Source: Streptomyces sp. NBC_01723
Lineage (GTDB): Bacteria; Actinomycetota; Actinomycetes; Streptomycetales; Streptomycetaceae
Direction: 5' to 3'
Assembly (NCBI RefSeq): GCF_036246005.1
Contig: NZ_CP109171.1
Location: forward strand, 2,964,001-3,028,000
Length of the DNA stretch: 64,000 nucleotides
The position numbers were made by a program, and so were the translations under genes. Position 1 is the first letter of the stretch, and every line of letters begins with the position of its first letter. Positions 25,578 to 34,217 of the stretch are shown piece after piece. The notes under the pieces are model-generated. The model was given only the letters and a program-made list of their open reading frames with translations, was not told the DNA's origin and searched no databases.

Positions 25578-26369
25578 TCAGGAGTCCCGGCGGCGTTCCC
25601 GTTCCCGCCGGTCGCCGTGCAGGTCGTGGAAGGTGTGGCGGGAGGAGTCCAGTTCCTTGGGGTCGGAGTCGCGCTCCAGCGGGTCCCGCCCCCGGGACTG
25701 GCGGCGCTCCAGCTTCTCCTGGCGGCGCTCCTCCTTGATCCGGAGCTTCTCCGCGCGGGTCAGCTTGCGTTCGACGCCGACGCCGCCCCAGAAGGCGAAG
25801 CCGGTCACGATCACGCGCGGGGCGCCCGGATCGCCGGGGACGCCCTCCTCGCGGTGGTCGAAGCCGCCCATGATCCCGATGCCGCGCACGATCACCTCGA
25901 CACCGGGCGGCACGACCACGTTCATCCCGCCCATGATCGCGACGCAGTTGATCACGACCTCGCCGTCCGCGAAGTCCGCCTCGCGCAGGTCGATGTCACC
26001 GCCGCCCCAGAACGCGAACGAGTTGAACCGCCGGGGCACCGTCCAGCGCCCCTTGCGCTGGAACCCGGACATCACCGCGACCGCCCAGGTCGACGAGGGC
26101 TCACCGCCGGTGATCCGGCCCGCCCAGTCCCCCGTGGCCGCCGGCTCCTTGGTCATCGACACCTTGGGCGCCACGACCGCCGTACCGTCCGGCAGGTCCC
26201 GGGTGATCGGCGCCAGTTCCCCGTAGGTCCGCGCGCGGTACGTGGCGTCCAGCCGCTCCTCGAACTCGCTCATGTCGAGACGGCCCTCCGCGAGGGCGTC
26301 CCGCAGGACCTCGGCGACTCGTTCACGGTCGGCGTCGGATGCGCGGAGCTCCGGGGCGTCGTCGGTCAT
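25578..26369 (-). CDS. DUF1707 / LiaF-like cell envelope protein
   Basis: This 263-residue protein has an N-terminal DUF1707 domain (residues about 8-60; RASDADRERVAEVLRDAL and DMSEFEERLDATYRARTYGEL). A C-terminal region of repeated Gly-rich beta motifs (FWGGGDIDLREADF, VAIMGGMNVVVPPG, GIGIMGGFD) resembles the LiaF/DUF2154 fold. Actinobacteria have many such soluble or membrane-peripheral proteins, some linked to envelope stress. The tail is highly charged. No transmembrane segment is seen. Confidence 0.87.
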   Translation of the reverse strand: MTDDAPELRASDADRERVAEVLRDALAEGRLDMSEFEERLDATYRARTYGELAPITRDLPDGTAVVAPKVSMTKEPAATGDWAGRITGGEPSSTWAVAVMSGFQRKGRWTVPRRFNSFAFWGGGDIDLREADFADGEVVINCVAIMGGMNVVVPPGVEVIVRGIGIMGGFDHREEGVPGDPGAPRVIVTGFAFWGGVGVERKLTRAEKLRIKEERRQEKLERRQSRGRDPLERDSDPKELDSSRHTFHDLHGDRRERERRRDS

Positions 26370-26402
26370 GTACAGCAGCCTACGAGGTCACCGCGCCGGG
26401 CA

Positions 26403-27416
26403 CTACGCGCTCGCGCGTTCCGCGTACATCTTGGCGATCACCGCTTCGATGTCCGGTTCCCGCACCGACAGGTCCACCAGCGGATACTCCGCGGCGATCC
26501 GCGCCACCAGCCCCGCAGCCGACGCCGACGCCGGGAACGCCAGCCACTGCCGCGGCCCCTCCACCCGCACCACCCGCGCCGGCGCCGGCGCCTCGATCGG
26601 CGGCAGCTCCCGCTCCAGGTCCACCACCAGCGTCCGCTCGCTCTCCCCCGCCTCGTGCAGCCCCGCCAGCGGACCGTCGTACATCAGCCGCCCGTGGTCG
26701 ATGACCATCACCCGCGAGCACAGCTGCTCGATGTCCTGGAGGTCGTGCGTGGTCAGCAGCACCGTCGTGCCACGCTCCGCGTTCAAGTCCCGCAGGAAAC
26801 CCCGCACCTTGGCCTTCGACACCACGTCCAGGCCGATCGTCGGCTCGTCCAGGTACAGCACCTCGGGGTCGTGCAGCAGCGCCGCCGCGATGTCCCCGCG
26901 CATCCGCTGGCCCAGCGAGAGCTGCCGTACCGGCACGTCCAACAGCTCCTGGAGCTGGAGCAGTTCCACGCAGCGGTCCAGGTTCTCCCGGTAACGGGCG
27001 TCCGGGATCCGGTACATGCGGTGCATCAGCCGGTAGGAGTCGATCAGCGGCAGGTCCCACCACAGCGTCGTCCGCTGCCCGAACACGACCCCGATGCGGT
27101 GCGCCAGCCGCGTCCGCTCCCGGGACGGGTCGATCCCCGCCACCCGCAGCCGGCCCCCGCTCGGCGTCAGGATGCCGGTGAGCATCTTGATCGTCGTCGA
27201 CTTCCCGGCACCGTTCGGCCCGATGTAGCCGACCATCTCCCCGCGCGCCACCGTGAAGGACAGCCCGTCCACGGCCCGCACCTCGCGCCGCTCCCGCTTC
27301 AGGAAACCCGTCTTCCTGCGCACGTCGAAGACCTTCTCGACGCCGTCCAGCTCGATGAAGGCCGCGCCCCGCGGCGCGGCGGTCTCCCCCTCGGTCATCG
27401 CCGTCGGCTCCCTCAC
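26403..27416 (-). CDS. ABC transporter ATP-binding protein (ABC-2 exporter type)
   Basis: This 337-residue ATPase has Walker A GPNGAGKST at residues 66-74, the Q-loop region GQRTTLWW, a degenerate signature LSLGQRMR, Walker B VLYLDEPT and the switch THDLQDIE. The C-terminal extension past about 260 is typical of daunorubicin-type exporter ATPases. The GTG at 27416 is preceded by CAGGGAGC. The ATG six codons later also has an upstream site, so the start is uncertain by six residues. The gene begins 3 bp after the stop of the upstream permease and belongs to a three-gene exporter operon. The substrate is unknown. Confidence 0.92.
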   Translation of the reverse strand: MREPTAMTEGETAAPRGAAFIELDGVEKVFDVRRKTGFLKRERREVRAVDGLSFTVARGEMVGYIGPNGAGKSTTIKMLTGILTPSGGRLRVAGIDPSRERTRLAHRIGVVFGQRTTLWWDLPLIDSYRLMHRMYRIPDARYRENLDRCVELLQLQELLDVPVRQLSLGQRMRGDIAAALLHDPEVLYLDEPTIGLDVVSKAKVRGFLRDLNAERGTTVLLTTHDLQDIEQLCSRVMVIDHGRLMYDGPLAGLHEAGESERTLVVDLERELPPIEAPAPARVVRVEGPRQWLAFPASASAAGLVARIAAEYPLVDLSVREPDIEAVIAKMYAERASA

Positions 27417-27419
27417 TCG

Positions 27420-28262
27420 TCAGCTCCCTGTACTCCGGTACGAAAGAAGCCCCGCCCGCCAGGCCAGCCCCGCCAGCGCGCAGCAGGCCACCGCCACCAG
27501 CGGCGACGTGAACGCCACCCACTCCGGCAGGTCCAGCGGGAAGGGCCGGTCCAGCACATAACCCGCCGGCAGCCAGTTGACGAAGGCCAGCGGCACCACG
27601 AAGGTCACCCCCCGCACCAGGTCCAGCGCGAACACGGTCGGCGGATACTGCAGCATCGTCGTGCCCCCGTACGTGAACGCGTTCGACACCTCCGCCGCGT
27701 CCTGCGCCACGAACTGGAACGCCGCCGCCGCCACGAACACCGCGCAGAAGATCCCCGCCCCGCTGAGCAGCATCACCGGCATCAGCAGCAGCTTCGCCGC
27801 CGTCCAGTCGATGTCCAGCAGCACCAGGGCGTAGACCAGCACCAGCACCCCCTGCGTCACCCGGCCGAGGCGGCGCAGCGCGAACCGGTCCGCCGCCACC
27901 TGCGCCAGCACCGGCGCCGGGCGCACCAGCAGCGTGTCCAGCGTGCCGTCGCGCACCCGCCGGCCCAGCCGCTCCATCGAGCCGACCGCCAGGTCGGCCA
28001 GCCCGAAGGACACCCCCGCCACCCCGTACAGGAACGCCACCTCGCCCAGCGACCAGCCGCCCAGCGCGTCGACGCGGGAGAACATCAGCAGGATCGCCAC
28101 GAAGTCCAGCGCGGTCGCCGCGAAGTTCCCGAACGTCGTCAGCGCGAACGACGTCCGGTAGGCCATCGTCGACCTGATCCACATCGTGGCGATCAGGCCG
28201 TACGTCCGCACCCCCTCCGCGACCCGGCCGCGCTCCCGGGCCACCCGCGCCGTCTCAGCCAC
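27420..28262 (-). CDS. ABC-2 type transporter permease
   Basis: This 280-residue permease has six hydrophobic segments, from residue about 35 (SFALTTFGNFAATALDFVAIL) to the end. It matches the ABC-2 permease fold (DUF990-like family) used with daunorubicin-type ATPases. The MAYRTSFALTT opening and the [15 protein letters not shown] cytoplasmic stretch are typical. It overlaps the upstream permease gene by 8 bp and precedes the ATPase gene by 3 bp. It is probably one of two heterologous half-transporters that pair in the membrane. Confidence 0.9.
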   Translation of the reverse strand: MAETARVARERGRVAEGVRTYGLIATMWIRSTMAYRTSFALTTFGNFAATALDFVAILLMFSRVDALGGWSLGEVAFLYGVAGVSFGLADLAVGSMERLGRRVRDGTLDTLLVRPAPVLAQVAADRFALRRLGRVTQGVLVLVYALVLLDIDWTAAKLLLMPVMLLSGAGIFCAVFVAAAAFQFVAQDAAEVSNAFTYGGTTMLQYPPTVFALDLVRGVTFVVPLAFVNWLPAGYVLDRPFPLDLPEWVAFTSPLVAVACCALAGLAWRAGLLSYRSTGS

Positions 28263-29061
28263 CCTGGACCACCACCCGTCGAGTCGCCGCCGACTGCGTC
28301 AGCCGCCCCACCGCCAGCAACGCCACCGCCCACGCGGCCTGGAAGACGAACGTCCCCAGCGCGTCGGCCTCGCCGAGCAGCACGTCGGCCGGCGCCTGGA
28401 GCAGCGACGACCACGGCAGCATCCGGACCACCTCGCCGAGGGCGCCCGGGAACACGTTCAGCGGAAGCAGCATCCCCGAGCAGAAGAATCCCGCGAGCCA
28501 CGCCATCTGCGTCACCCCCATGCCGTCCATCAGCCAGAAAGCCGAGAGCGCCACCAGGTACCGCAGCGCGAAGCTGACCGCCGCCGCCAGCACCACCGCC
28601 ACCAGGAACGCCGCCCACCTCGACACCTCCCCCGGCAGCGCCACCGGGAAGAACAGCGACCCGAACGCGAACGGCACGACCCCGCGCCCCAGCAACTGGA
28701 ACACCGCCCGCCCCAGGTCCGCCGCCAGCCACCACAGCTGGAGGTCGGCCGGCCGGTACAGATCGACGGCGATGTCACCCGTACGGATGCGCTCCATCAA
28801 TTCGTCCTCGAACCCCCCGCCCCCGATCGCCAGCGCCGCCAGCAGGGCCTGCCCCAGCCAGACGAACGTCACGGCCTGCGCCTGGTCGTATCCCCCGAGC
28901 TGCGGGTTCTCCTCCCACAGGGCCAGATAGGTGTAGACCAGAATCAGTCCGAAGACCGTGTTGGTGAACACCCCGGCGGCGGTGGCCGCACGATAGGTCG
29001 CGTACCGTCTGAAGCCCCCCGCCGCGACGGCCACGTACAACCGCCCCGAGCCCACGCGCAC
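28255..29061 (-). CDS. ABC-2 type transporter permease, first gene of operon
   Basis: This 268-residue integral membrane protein has about six transmembrane segments. It opens with a short basic stretch (YATYRAATAAGVFTNTVFGLILVYTYLAL). GTG at 29061 is chosen because GGAGGGGGAGG lies directly upstream. The sequence has the ABC-2 family GGFEDELMERIRTGDIAVDLYRP element, which parallels the VRDGTLDTLLVRP element of its sister permease at 27420. The two probably form a heterodimer. The operon order is permease, permease, ATPase. Confidence 0.88.
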   Translation of the reverse strand: MRVGSGRLYVAVAAGGFRRYATYRAATAAGVFTNTVFGLILVYTYLALWEENPQLGGYDQAQAVTFVWLGQALLAALAIGGGGFEDELMERIRTGDIAVDLYRPADLQLWWLAADLGRAVFQLLGRGVVPFAFGSLFFPVALPGEVSRWAAFLVAVVLAAAVSFALRYLVALSAFWLMDGMGVTQMAWLAGFFCSGMLLPLNVFPGALGEVVRMLPWSSLLQAPADVLLGEADALGTFVFQAAWAVALLAVGRLTQSAATRRVVVQGG

Positions 29062-29265
29062 GGCCCTCCCCCTCCGATCGGCACCAAAGCGCAGGAGCCT
29101 AGTGCGACGGCGACCGCCCGTGCCACGGATTTTCACGGGTGTGCCGCCGAGTGGGAACGGAACCCGCGGTGCGAGAGTCTTCTTCAGAGGGCCCAGAGGG
29201 CGCAGAGGCGTACAAGGCCGTACGAGTCCAGACCGTACGACGCGAAACAGGAGTCCGTGCACGAG

Positions 29266-31692
29266 ATGAGCGACGAGCCGCAGCCGCAGCCGCAGCAGCC
29301 GGAACAGGGCTGGGCGCCGAGAGAGCCACAGGCGGCCGGCGACGGGGACGCGAAGAAGCCCAAGCGGCCCAAGCGGACCGGCTGGCGCAGGCTGATCCCG
29401 ACCTGGCGCATCGTACTGAGCACCTGTGTGATCGGCCTCCTGCTGCTGGTCGGCGGCTTCTTCCTCGGCTACCACCTGGTGCAGATCCCGGCCGCCAACG
29501 CGGCCGCCACCAAGCAGTCCAACGTCTACCTGTACGCCGACGGCAGCGTCCTCGCCCGGGACGGCGAGGTCAACCGGGAGAGCGTCGGCCTCGCCCGCAT
29601 CTCCAAGGACGCCCAGCACGCCGTCCTGGCCGCCGAGGACCGCGACTTCTACAGCGAGTCCGCCATCGACCCCGGCGCCATGGTCCGGGCCGGCTGGAAC
29701 ACCGCGACCGGCAAGGGCAAGCAGTCCGGCTCCACGATCACCCAGCAGTACGTCAAGAACTACTACCTGGCCCAGGAGCAGACGGTCACCCGCAAGGTGA
29801 AGGAGTTCTTCATCTCGATCAAGCTCGACCGCGAGAAGAGCAAGAGCGAGATCCTGGAGGGCTACCTCAACACCAGCTTCTTCGGCCGCGGCGCCTACGG
29901 CATCCAGGCCGCCGCCCAGGCCTACTACGGCATCGACGCCAAGGACCTCACGGCCGGCCAGGGCGCCTACCTCGCCTCCCTGCTCAACGCCCCCAGCCAG
30001 TACGACGTCGTCGCCCACCCCGAGAACAAGGGCGCCGCCGAGTCCCGCTGGAACTACGTCATGGACGGCATGGCCGACAAGGGCTGGCTGAGCCGCTCCG
30101 AGCGCGACGCCGCGAAGTTCCCGACGCCCAAGGCGTCCACCATCTCCACCAGCATGTCCGGACAGCGCGGCTACGTCGTCAACATCGTCAAGGACTACCT
30201 GGTCAAGAACGGGATCGTGGACGAGGAGGAACTCGCCCGCGGCGGCTACCGCATCACCACGACCCTCCAGAAGGACAAGCAGAACGCCTTCGTCAAGGCC
30301 GTCGACGACAAGCTGATGTCCCAGCTGGACAAGAAGGAACGCAAGGTCGACACCTACGTCCGCGCGGGCGGCGCCTCCGTCGACCCGCGCAGCGGCAAGG
30401 TCGTCGCGATGTACAACGGCATCGACTACGTCAAGCAGTACACACCCAACGCCGTCCGCCGGGACTTCCAGGTCGGCTCCACCTTCAAGCCCTTCGTGTT
30501 CACCTCCGCCGTCGAGAACCACTCCGAGACGCAGGACGGCGACACGATCAACCCGAACACGCGCTACGACGGCACCAGCGAACGCCCCGTCAAGGGCTGG
30601 AGCGGCGGCCGCTACGCCCCCGAGAACGAGGACCACCGCGACTACGGTGACGTCACCGTCCGCGAGGCCACCGACAAGTCCATCAACGCCGTGTACGCCC
30701 AGATGGCCGTGGACGTCGGCTCCGACAAGGTCATGCAGACCGCCATCGACCTCGGACTCTCCAAGAACACCCCGGAACTGACGCCCTCCCCCTCCATCGC
30801 CCTCGGCGTCGCCACCGCCAGCCCCCTCGACATGGCCGAGGCGTACGCGACCCTCGCCAACCACGGCAGGCACGGCACGTACACACTGGTCGAGAAGGTC
30901 ATGAAGGACGGCAAGCACGAGGTCGAGCTGCCCGAACGGCGCGAGCGCCAGGCCGTCAGCCGCGAGTCCGCGGACACCACGACGTCCGTCCTGCGCAGCG
31001 TCGTCGAGAACGGCACCGCCACCGCCGCCCAGGCCGCCGGCCGTCCCGCGGCCGGCAAGACCGGTACCGCGGAGGAGGACACCGCCGCCTGGTTCGCCGG
31101 CTACACCCCCGAACTGGCCACCGTCGTCGCCGTCATGGGCCAGGACCCGAAGACCGCCGCCCACAAGCCGCTGTACGGCGCGACGGGATTGGCCAGGATC
31201 AACGGTGGCGGCGCGCCCGCCGAGATCTGGGGCCAGTACACCCGCAAGGCGCTGGAGGGCGAACCGGTCAGCGACTTCGACCTCCAGCTCCAGACGGGCG
31301 CCGACGTCACCGCGCCCCCGTCCGCCGACTCCTCGGACGAACCGGGCTCCGACGAGAGCGGCAGCGGCGAACCGGACGACGAGTCCACCGGCGACGAGGA
31401 CTCCCGCACCGAGACCCCGGGCGACGGCAGCGGCGGCACCAGCACCTCGCCCGGCGACTCCGGCGGCTCGGGCGACTCCGGTGGCGAGACCGGCGCCCCG
31501 ACCACCGGCGGCCCCTCGGGCGGCGCCAGCACGGAGCCGGGCCCCACGGGCGGCGGCGGAGGAGGCGACGACTCCACGAACGGCGGCACCACCGAGGGCG
31601 GCGGCGGGGACACCGACGGGGCGGGGGGCGGTGGCTCCGACCCGACCGCCGGCACCGTCGCCGGCGTCCCGGTGACACCCCGGCGTCAGTGA
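29266..31692 (+). CDS. Class A penicillin-binding protein (transglycosylase/transpeptidase)
   Basis: This 808-residue bifunctional peptidoglycan synthase has one transmembrane helix (about 48-70) after a Pro/Gln-rich cytoplasmic tail. The GT51 domain shows AAEDRDFYS with the catalytic Glu124, and GSTITQQYVKNYYL. The transpeptidase domain has SxxK at 405-408 (STFK), SIN at 472-474 and KTG at 598-600. Residues from about 680 are a Ser/Gly/Thr/Asp-rich disordered tail typical of Streptomyces PBPs. A GTG at 29257 is an alternative start. AGGAG at 29249 sits 12 bases before the ATG used here. The stop region overlaps the convergent SMR gene by 7 bp. Confidence 0.93.
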   Translation: MSDEPQPQPQQPEQGWAPREPQAAGDGDAKKPKRPKRTGWRRLIPTWRIVLSTCVIGLLLLVGGFFLGYHLVQIPAANAAATKQSNVYLYADGSVLARDGEVNRESVGLARISKDAQHAVLAAEDRDFYSESAIDPGAMVRAGWNTATGKGKQSGSTITQQYVKNYYLAQEQTVTRKVKEFFISIKLDREKSKSEILEGYLNTSFFGRGAYGIQAAAQAYYGIDAKDLTAGQGAYLASLLNAPSQYDVVAHPENKGAAESRWNYVMDGMADKGWLSRSERDAAKFPTPKASTISTSMSGQRGYVVNIVKDYLVKNGIVDEEELARGGYRITTTLQKDKQNAFVKAVDDKLMSQLDKKERKVDTYVRAGGASVDPRSGKVVAMYNGIDYVKQYTPNAVRRDFQVGSTFKPFVFTSAVENHSETQDGDTINPNTRYDGTSERPVKGWSGGRYAPENEDHRDYGDVTVREATDKSINAVYAQMAVDVGSDKVMQTAIDLGLSKNTPELTPSPSIALGVATASPLDMAEAYATLANHGRHGTYTLVEKVMKDGKHEVELPERRERQAVSRESADTTTSVLRSVVENGTATAAQAAGRPAAGKTGTAEEDTAAWFAGYTPELATVVAVMGQDPKTAAHKPLYGATGLARINGGGAPAEIWGQYTRKALEGEPVSDFDLQLQTGADVTAPPSADSSDEPGSDESGSGEPDDESTGDEDSRTETPGDGSGGTSTSPGDSGGSGDSGGETGAPTTGGPSGGASTEPGPTGGGGGGDDSTNGGTTEGGGGDTDGAGGGGSDPTAGTVAGVPVTPRRQ

Positions 31693-32006
31693 CCCGAGGT
31701 CGCCTTCAGGCCCACGACGGCGACCAGCAGCAGGCAGATGAAGAAGATCCGGGCGGCGGTCACCGGCTCACCCAGCACGACCATGCCGAGCACCGCCGCC
31801 CCCGCCGCGCCGATCCCCACCCACACGCCGTAGGCGGTACCGATGGGGAGCGTCCGGGCCGCGTACGACAGCAGCACCATGCTCGCGACGATCCCGGCAC
31901 CGGTGAACAGACTGGGCACGAGCCGGGTGAAACCGTCGGTGTACTTCATCCCGATCGACCAGCCGACCTCGAGCAGACCGGCGACGAGCAACAGAACCCA
32001 GGCCAT
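31686..32006 (-). CDS. SMR family guanidinium exporter (Gdx/SugE type)
   Basis: This 106-residue small multidrug resistance protein has four transmembrane helices. It carries the Gdx-type signature: GLLEVGWSIGMKYTDGFTRL includes the essential Glu of helix 1, and LPIGTAYGVWVGIGAAG follows in helix 3. That subgroup exports guanidinium in exchange for protons. The gene lies behind a guanidine-III riboswitch (32041-32083), which supports the substrate call. GGAGGTG precedes the ATG. Its 3' end overlaps the convergent PBP gene. Confidence 0.9.
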   Translation of the reverse strand: MAWVLLLVAGLLEVGWSIGMKYTDGFTRLVPSLFTGAGIVASMVLLSYAARTLPIGTAYGVWVGIGAAGAAVLGMVVLGEPVTAARIFFICLLLVAVVGLKATSGH

Positions 32007-32040
32007 GACGGCACCTCCGTGGAACGAACTGAACGGTGGT

Positions 32041-32083
32041 GCGTCGTCTTTTCATTCAGCCCGGTACGGCGCGTCTCGTCGGG
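32041..32083 (-). promoter_or_regulatory. Guanidine-III (ykkC-III) riboswitch
   Basis: On the minus strand the 43-nt stretch reads CCCGACGAGACGCGCCGTAC, then CGGGCTGAATGAAAAGACGACGC. It aligns with the structurally known guanidine-III aptamer of Thermobifida fusca (as I recall it). The ACGAG core, the GCGCCGTAC segment and the AAGACG element are all kept. The closing stem covaries (CCCG with CGGG in place of CCGG with CCGG). The aptamer lies 34 bases before the start codon of a Gdx-type SMR exporter gene, as expected for a guanidinium-responsive switch. One pseudoknot pair is a C-A mismatch. Confidence 0.85.
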
Positions 32084-32110
32084 TCCCTCCAAGGTAGCAA
32101 AACCAACGCA

Positions 32111-32142
32111 GAGGGGCCGGTGACACTGGTCACCGACCCCTC
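32111..32142 (-). terminator. Terminator hairpin after the GroES-like gene
   Basis: GAGGGGCCGGTGAC (32111-32124) pairs with GTCACCGACCCCTC (32129-32142), with one G-U pair and a four-base loop. On the minus strand a T-rich run follows within about ten bases. The hairpin lies between the GroES-like gene and the guanidine riboswitch and separates the two transcripts. Confidence 0.8.
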
Positions 32143-32159
32143 TTCCGTCCCGCGGGCTC

Positions 32160-32516
32160 CTACAGATACAGCCCGGTGGAGTCCTCGGACCCCTCGAACC
32201 GGTCCGCGGCCACCGCGTGCAGATCACGCTCGCGCATCAGCACGTAGCCGACCCCCCGCACCTCGACCTCGGCGCGGTCCTCCGGGTCGTACAGCACCCG
32301 GTCGCCCGGCTCGACGGTCCGTACGTTCTGCCCGACGGCGACGACCTCGGCCCAGGCCAGCCGCTTGCCGACCGCCGCCGTGGCGGGGATCAGGATGCCG
32401 CCCCCGGAACGCCGCTCGCCCTCACCGGTGTCCTGCCGCACGAGTACGCGGTCGTGCAGCATCCGGATGGGCAGCTTGTCGTCCTGGGAGCCGTGCTCGT
32501 TTCTCTTGGCGCTCAC
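32160..32516 (-). CDS. GroES-like (Cpn10 fold) protein
   Basis: This 118-residue protein has the Cpn10 fold. PIRMLHDRVLVRQDT opens the barrel, GGGILIPATAAVGKRLAWAEVVAVG marks the mobile-loop and following strands, and PGDRVLYDPEDR and EVEVRGVGYVLMRERDL close it. It is longer and more divergent than the housekeeping GroES, with a charged N-terminal extension and a C-terminal tail past residue 100. No groEL accompanies it, so its partner chaperonin, if any, is encoded elsewhere. The start is GTG at 32516. Confidence 0.87.
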   Translation of the reverse strand: MSAKRNEHGSQDDKLPIRMLHDRVLVRQDTGEGERRSGGGILIPATAAVGKRLAWAEVVAVGQNVRTVEPGDRVLYDPEDRAEVEVRGVGYVLMRERDLHAVAADRFEGSEDSTGLYL

Positions 32517-32539
32517 GCCCCGAACCTACCCGCCCCGGC

Positions 32540-32872
32540 TCAACGACCGCGCCGCCGGGTACTGCCCAGGGCGAGCAGCCCCACGACCCCGACCACCACG
32601 AGCGCGACGGGCACGACCCGCTCAAGACGGGGCGCGCCCTCCGCGTCCACGAACTGCGACTTCACATCGCTGACCGCGCTGTTGACCTTGACGTACGCGC
32701 GCCCGAGGGTGTGGTCGACGCTGGAGGCGACCTTGGCCTTGGCGTCGCCCACGATCGTCTTCGGGTGCACCCGCATCCCCAGCTCGTCGAGCGTCTCGGC
32801 CAGCACCTCGCGGCGGCGCTTGATGTCCGCCTCGATCTGCGCCGGGGTTCTGATGTCCGACGTGTCCGCCAC
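32540..32872 (-). CDS. DUF3618 membrane-anchored protein
   Basis: This 110-residue protein contains the DUF3618 helix (TPAQIEADIKRRREVLAETLDEL) and ends in a transmembrane helix (VVPVALVVVGVVGLLAL) with a basic Arg-rich terminus. GTG at 32872 has GGAGG seven bases upstream. Family members are small envelope-associated proteins of unknown role, often with an Asp/Arg-rich N-terminus. The bcp gene is divergent from it. Confidence 0.87.
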   Translation of the reverse strand: MADTSDIRTPAQIEADIKRRREVLAETLDELGMRVHPKTIVGDAKAKVASSVDHTLGRAYVKVNSAVSDVKSQFVDAEGAPRLERVVPVALVVVGVVGLLALGSTRRRGR

Positions 32873-32964
32873 CGTACGCCTCCGAAGTCCTCTGACACTG
32901 TCCCGCACAGTCTGTCAGCTACTCGCTGCTCCGCACTGTCAGGACCCCCGGTTACGCTGATTCG

Positions 32965-33432
32965 ATGAGCGAGCGACTCCAGCCCGGGGACCCGGCCCCC
33001 GCCTTCACCCTCCCGGACGCCGACGGCAACGAGGTGTCCCTGTCGGACCACAAGGGCCGCAAGGTCATCGTCTACTTCTACCCTGCTGCCCTTACCCCCG
33101 GCTGCACGAAGCAGGCGTGCGACTTCACGGACAACCTGGAGCTGCTGGCCGGCGCCGGGTACGACGTGATCGGCATCTCCCCCGACAAGCCGGAGAAACT
33201 CGCCAAGTTCCGCGAGGCCGAGTCGCTGAAGGTCACCCTCCTCGCCGACCCCGACAAGAAGGCCCTCGACGCGTACGGCGCCTTCGGCGAGAAGAAGAAC
33301 TACGGCCGCACCTACATGGGCGTCATCCGCTCCACGATCGTCGTGGACGAGGAGGGCAAGGTCGAACGGGCCCTGTACAACGTCCGCGCGACGGGCCACG
33401 TGGCCAAGATCATCAAGGACCTGGGCATCTGA
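32965..33432 (+). CDS. bcp: Thiol peroxidase of the Bcp/PrxQ family
   Basis: This 155-residue peroxiredoxin reduces peroxides with thioredoxin. The peroxidatic Cys47 sits in LTPGCTKQAC, and the second Cys52 is the resolving cysteine of the Bcp subtype. The FTLPDADG opening and TYMGVIRSTIVVDEEGKV strand block match the family over the full length. It is a single gene, divergent from the DUF3618 gene, and ends at a strong hairpin. Confidence 0.94.
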   Translation: MSERLQPGDPAPAFTLPDADGNEVSLSDHKGRKVIVYFYPAALTPGCTKQACDFTDNLELLAGAGYDVIGISPDKPEKLAKFREAESLKVTLLADPDKKALDAYGAFGEKKNYGRTYMGVIRSTIVVDEEGKVERALYNVRATGHVAKIIKDLGI

Positions 33433-33448
33433 CCCCCGGTCTCCTGCG

Positions 33449-33479
33449 GGGCCCGTACCGAACCTTCCGGTACGGGCCC
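33449..33479 (+). terminator. Terminator hairpin after bcp
   Basis: GGGCCCGTACCG (33449-33460) pairs perfectly with CGGTACGGGCCC (33468-33479), leaving a seven-base loop 17 bp after the bcp stop. This fits a strong intrinsic terminator without a T tract. Confidence 0.75.
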
Positions 33480-33563
33480 TTCCGCATGCCGTGCGTGACT
33501 GTCCGATAGTCGGTTCGTTACTCCGTACGAGGCTGCGAACGCGTGGCCGGGACGGAGGGCCTG

Positions 33564-34217
33564 ATGGGGGCGAGTGCGTACAGCAGGGAGCGGCTGGAGG
33601 AGGCGGCTCGAGGGGCTCGGACGTTGTCGGAGGCGTTGGTGTGGTTGGGGGTGGATCCGAGGAGTTCGACGCGCGCCTACATCCGAGGGCGTATGCGCAG
33701 ACTGGGGGTGGACGTATCCCACTTCCAGCGCGAGGGGGTGAAATGGACCAGGGACGTTCTTCAAGAAGCGGTCTCGGCCTCGACGAACATGTACGAGGTG
33801 CTGAGGCATCTGGGACTGGACGCCGTCGGCGGGCACCACGCGCACATCAGCCGACGGATCAAGGCATACGGCATCGATGTGTCGCACTTTCGGGTGCCGT
33901 CCCGGCGCGGCGAGTCGCGCCGCCCGCGCACCCCTGAGGCCCTGCTCGTCGAGCAGGCTCCCGCAGCGCCCCGACGCATCCACAGTGACCGTCTCAGATG
34001 GGCGATGACGACACTCGGCATTCCGGAGCAGTGCAGCCTCTGTGGTGTGCAGACGACTTGGCGTGGCAAACCGCTACCGCTTGAGGTGGACCACATCGAC
34101 GGCAACTGGCGAGACAACCGCATCCAGAACCTTCGGTTCCTGTGCCCCAACTGCCACTCAACGACGGACGAGTACCGAGGACGCGGCAAGGGGCGCCCCA
34201 GGGGAGCCACCTCATGA
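33564..34217 (+). CDS. HNH endonuclease with two N-terminal DNA-binding-like repeats
   Basis: This 217-residue protein starts at the ATG 33564 with GGAGGG nearby upstream. Two roughly 50-residue units open it: YSRERLEEAARGARTLSEAL ... LGVDVSHF, then WTRDVLQEAVSASTNMYEVL ... YGIDVSHF. Each has a helix-rich part and ends in IDVSHF or VDVSHF. The C-terminus is an HNH nuclease (LEVDHIDGNWRDNRIQNLRF, then LCPNCH) with a zinc-knuckle CxxC pair before it. It resembles homing-endonuclease or mobile-element nucleases. The neighbour at 34214 is a paralogue with the same plan and overlaps it by an ATGA junction. Confidence 0.85.
   Translation: MGASAYSRERLEEAARGARTLSEALVWLGVDPRSSTRAYIRGRMRRLGVDVSHFQREGVKWTRDVLQEAVSASTNMYEVLRHLGLDAVGGHHAHISRRIKAYGIDVSHFRVPSRRGESRRPRTPEALLVEQAPAAPRRIHSDRLRWAMTTLGIPEQCSLCGVQTTWRGKPLPLEVDHIDGNWRDNRIQNLRFLCPNCHSTTDEYRGRGKGRPRGATS

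Noticed and set aside
25617..28577. A 986-codon plus-strand open frame
   Set aside because: It runs antisense to the DUF1707 and ABC exporter genes and is Arg/Pro/His-rich, as expected for a high-GC shadow frame. The minus-strand genes have ribosome sites and family motifs.
28255..31164. A 969-codon minus-strand frame continuing from the ABC permease
   Set aside because: Only the part up to 29061 has a ribosome site and transmembrane pattern. The rest is antisense to the penicillin-binding protein gene.
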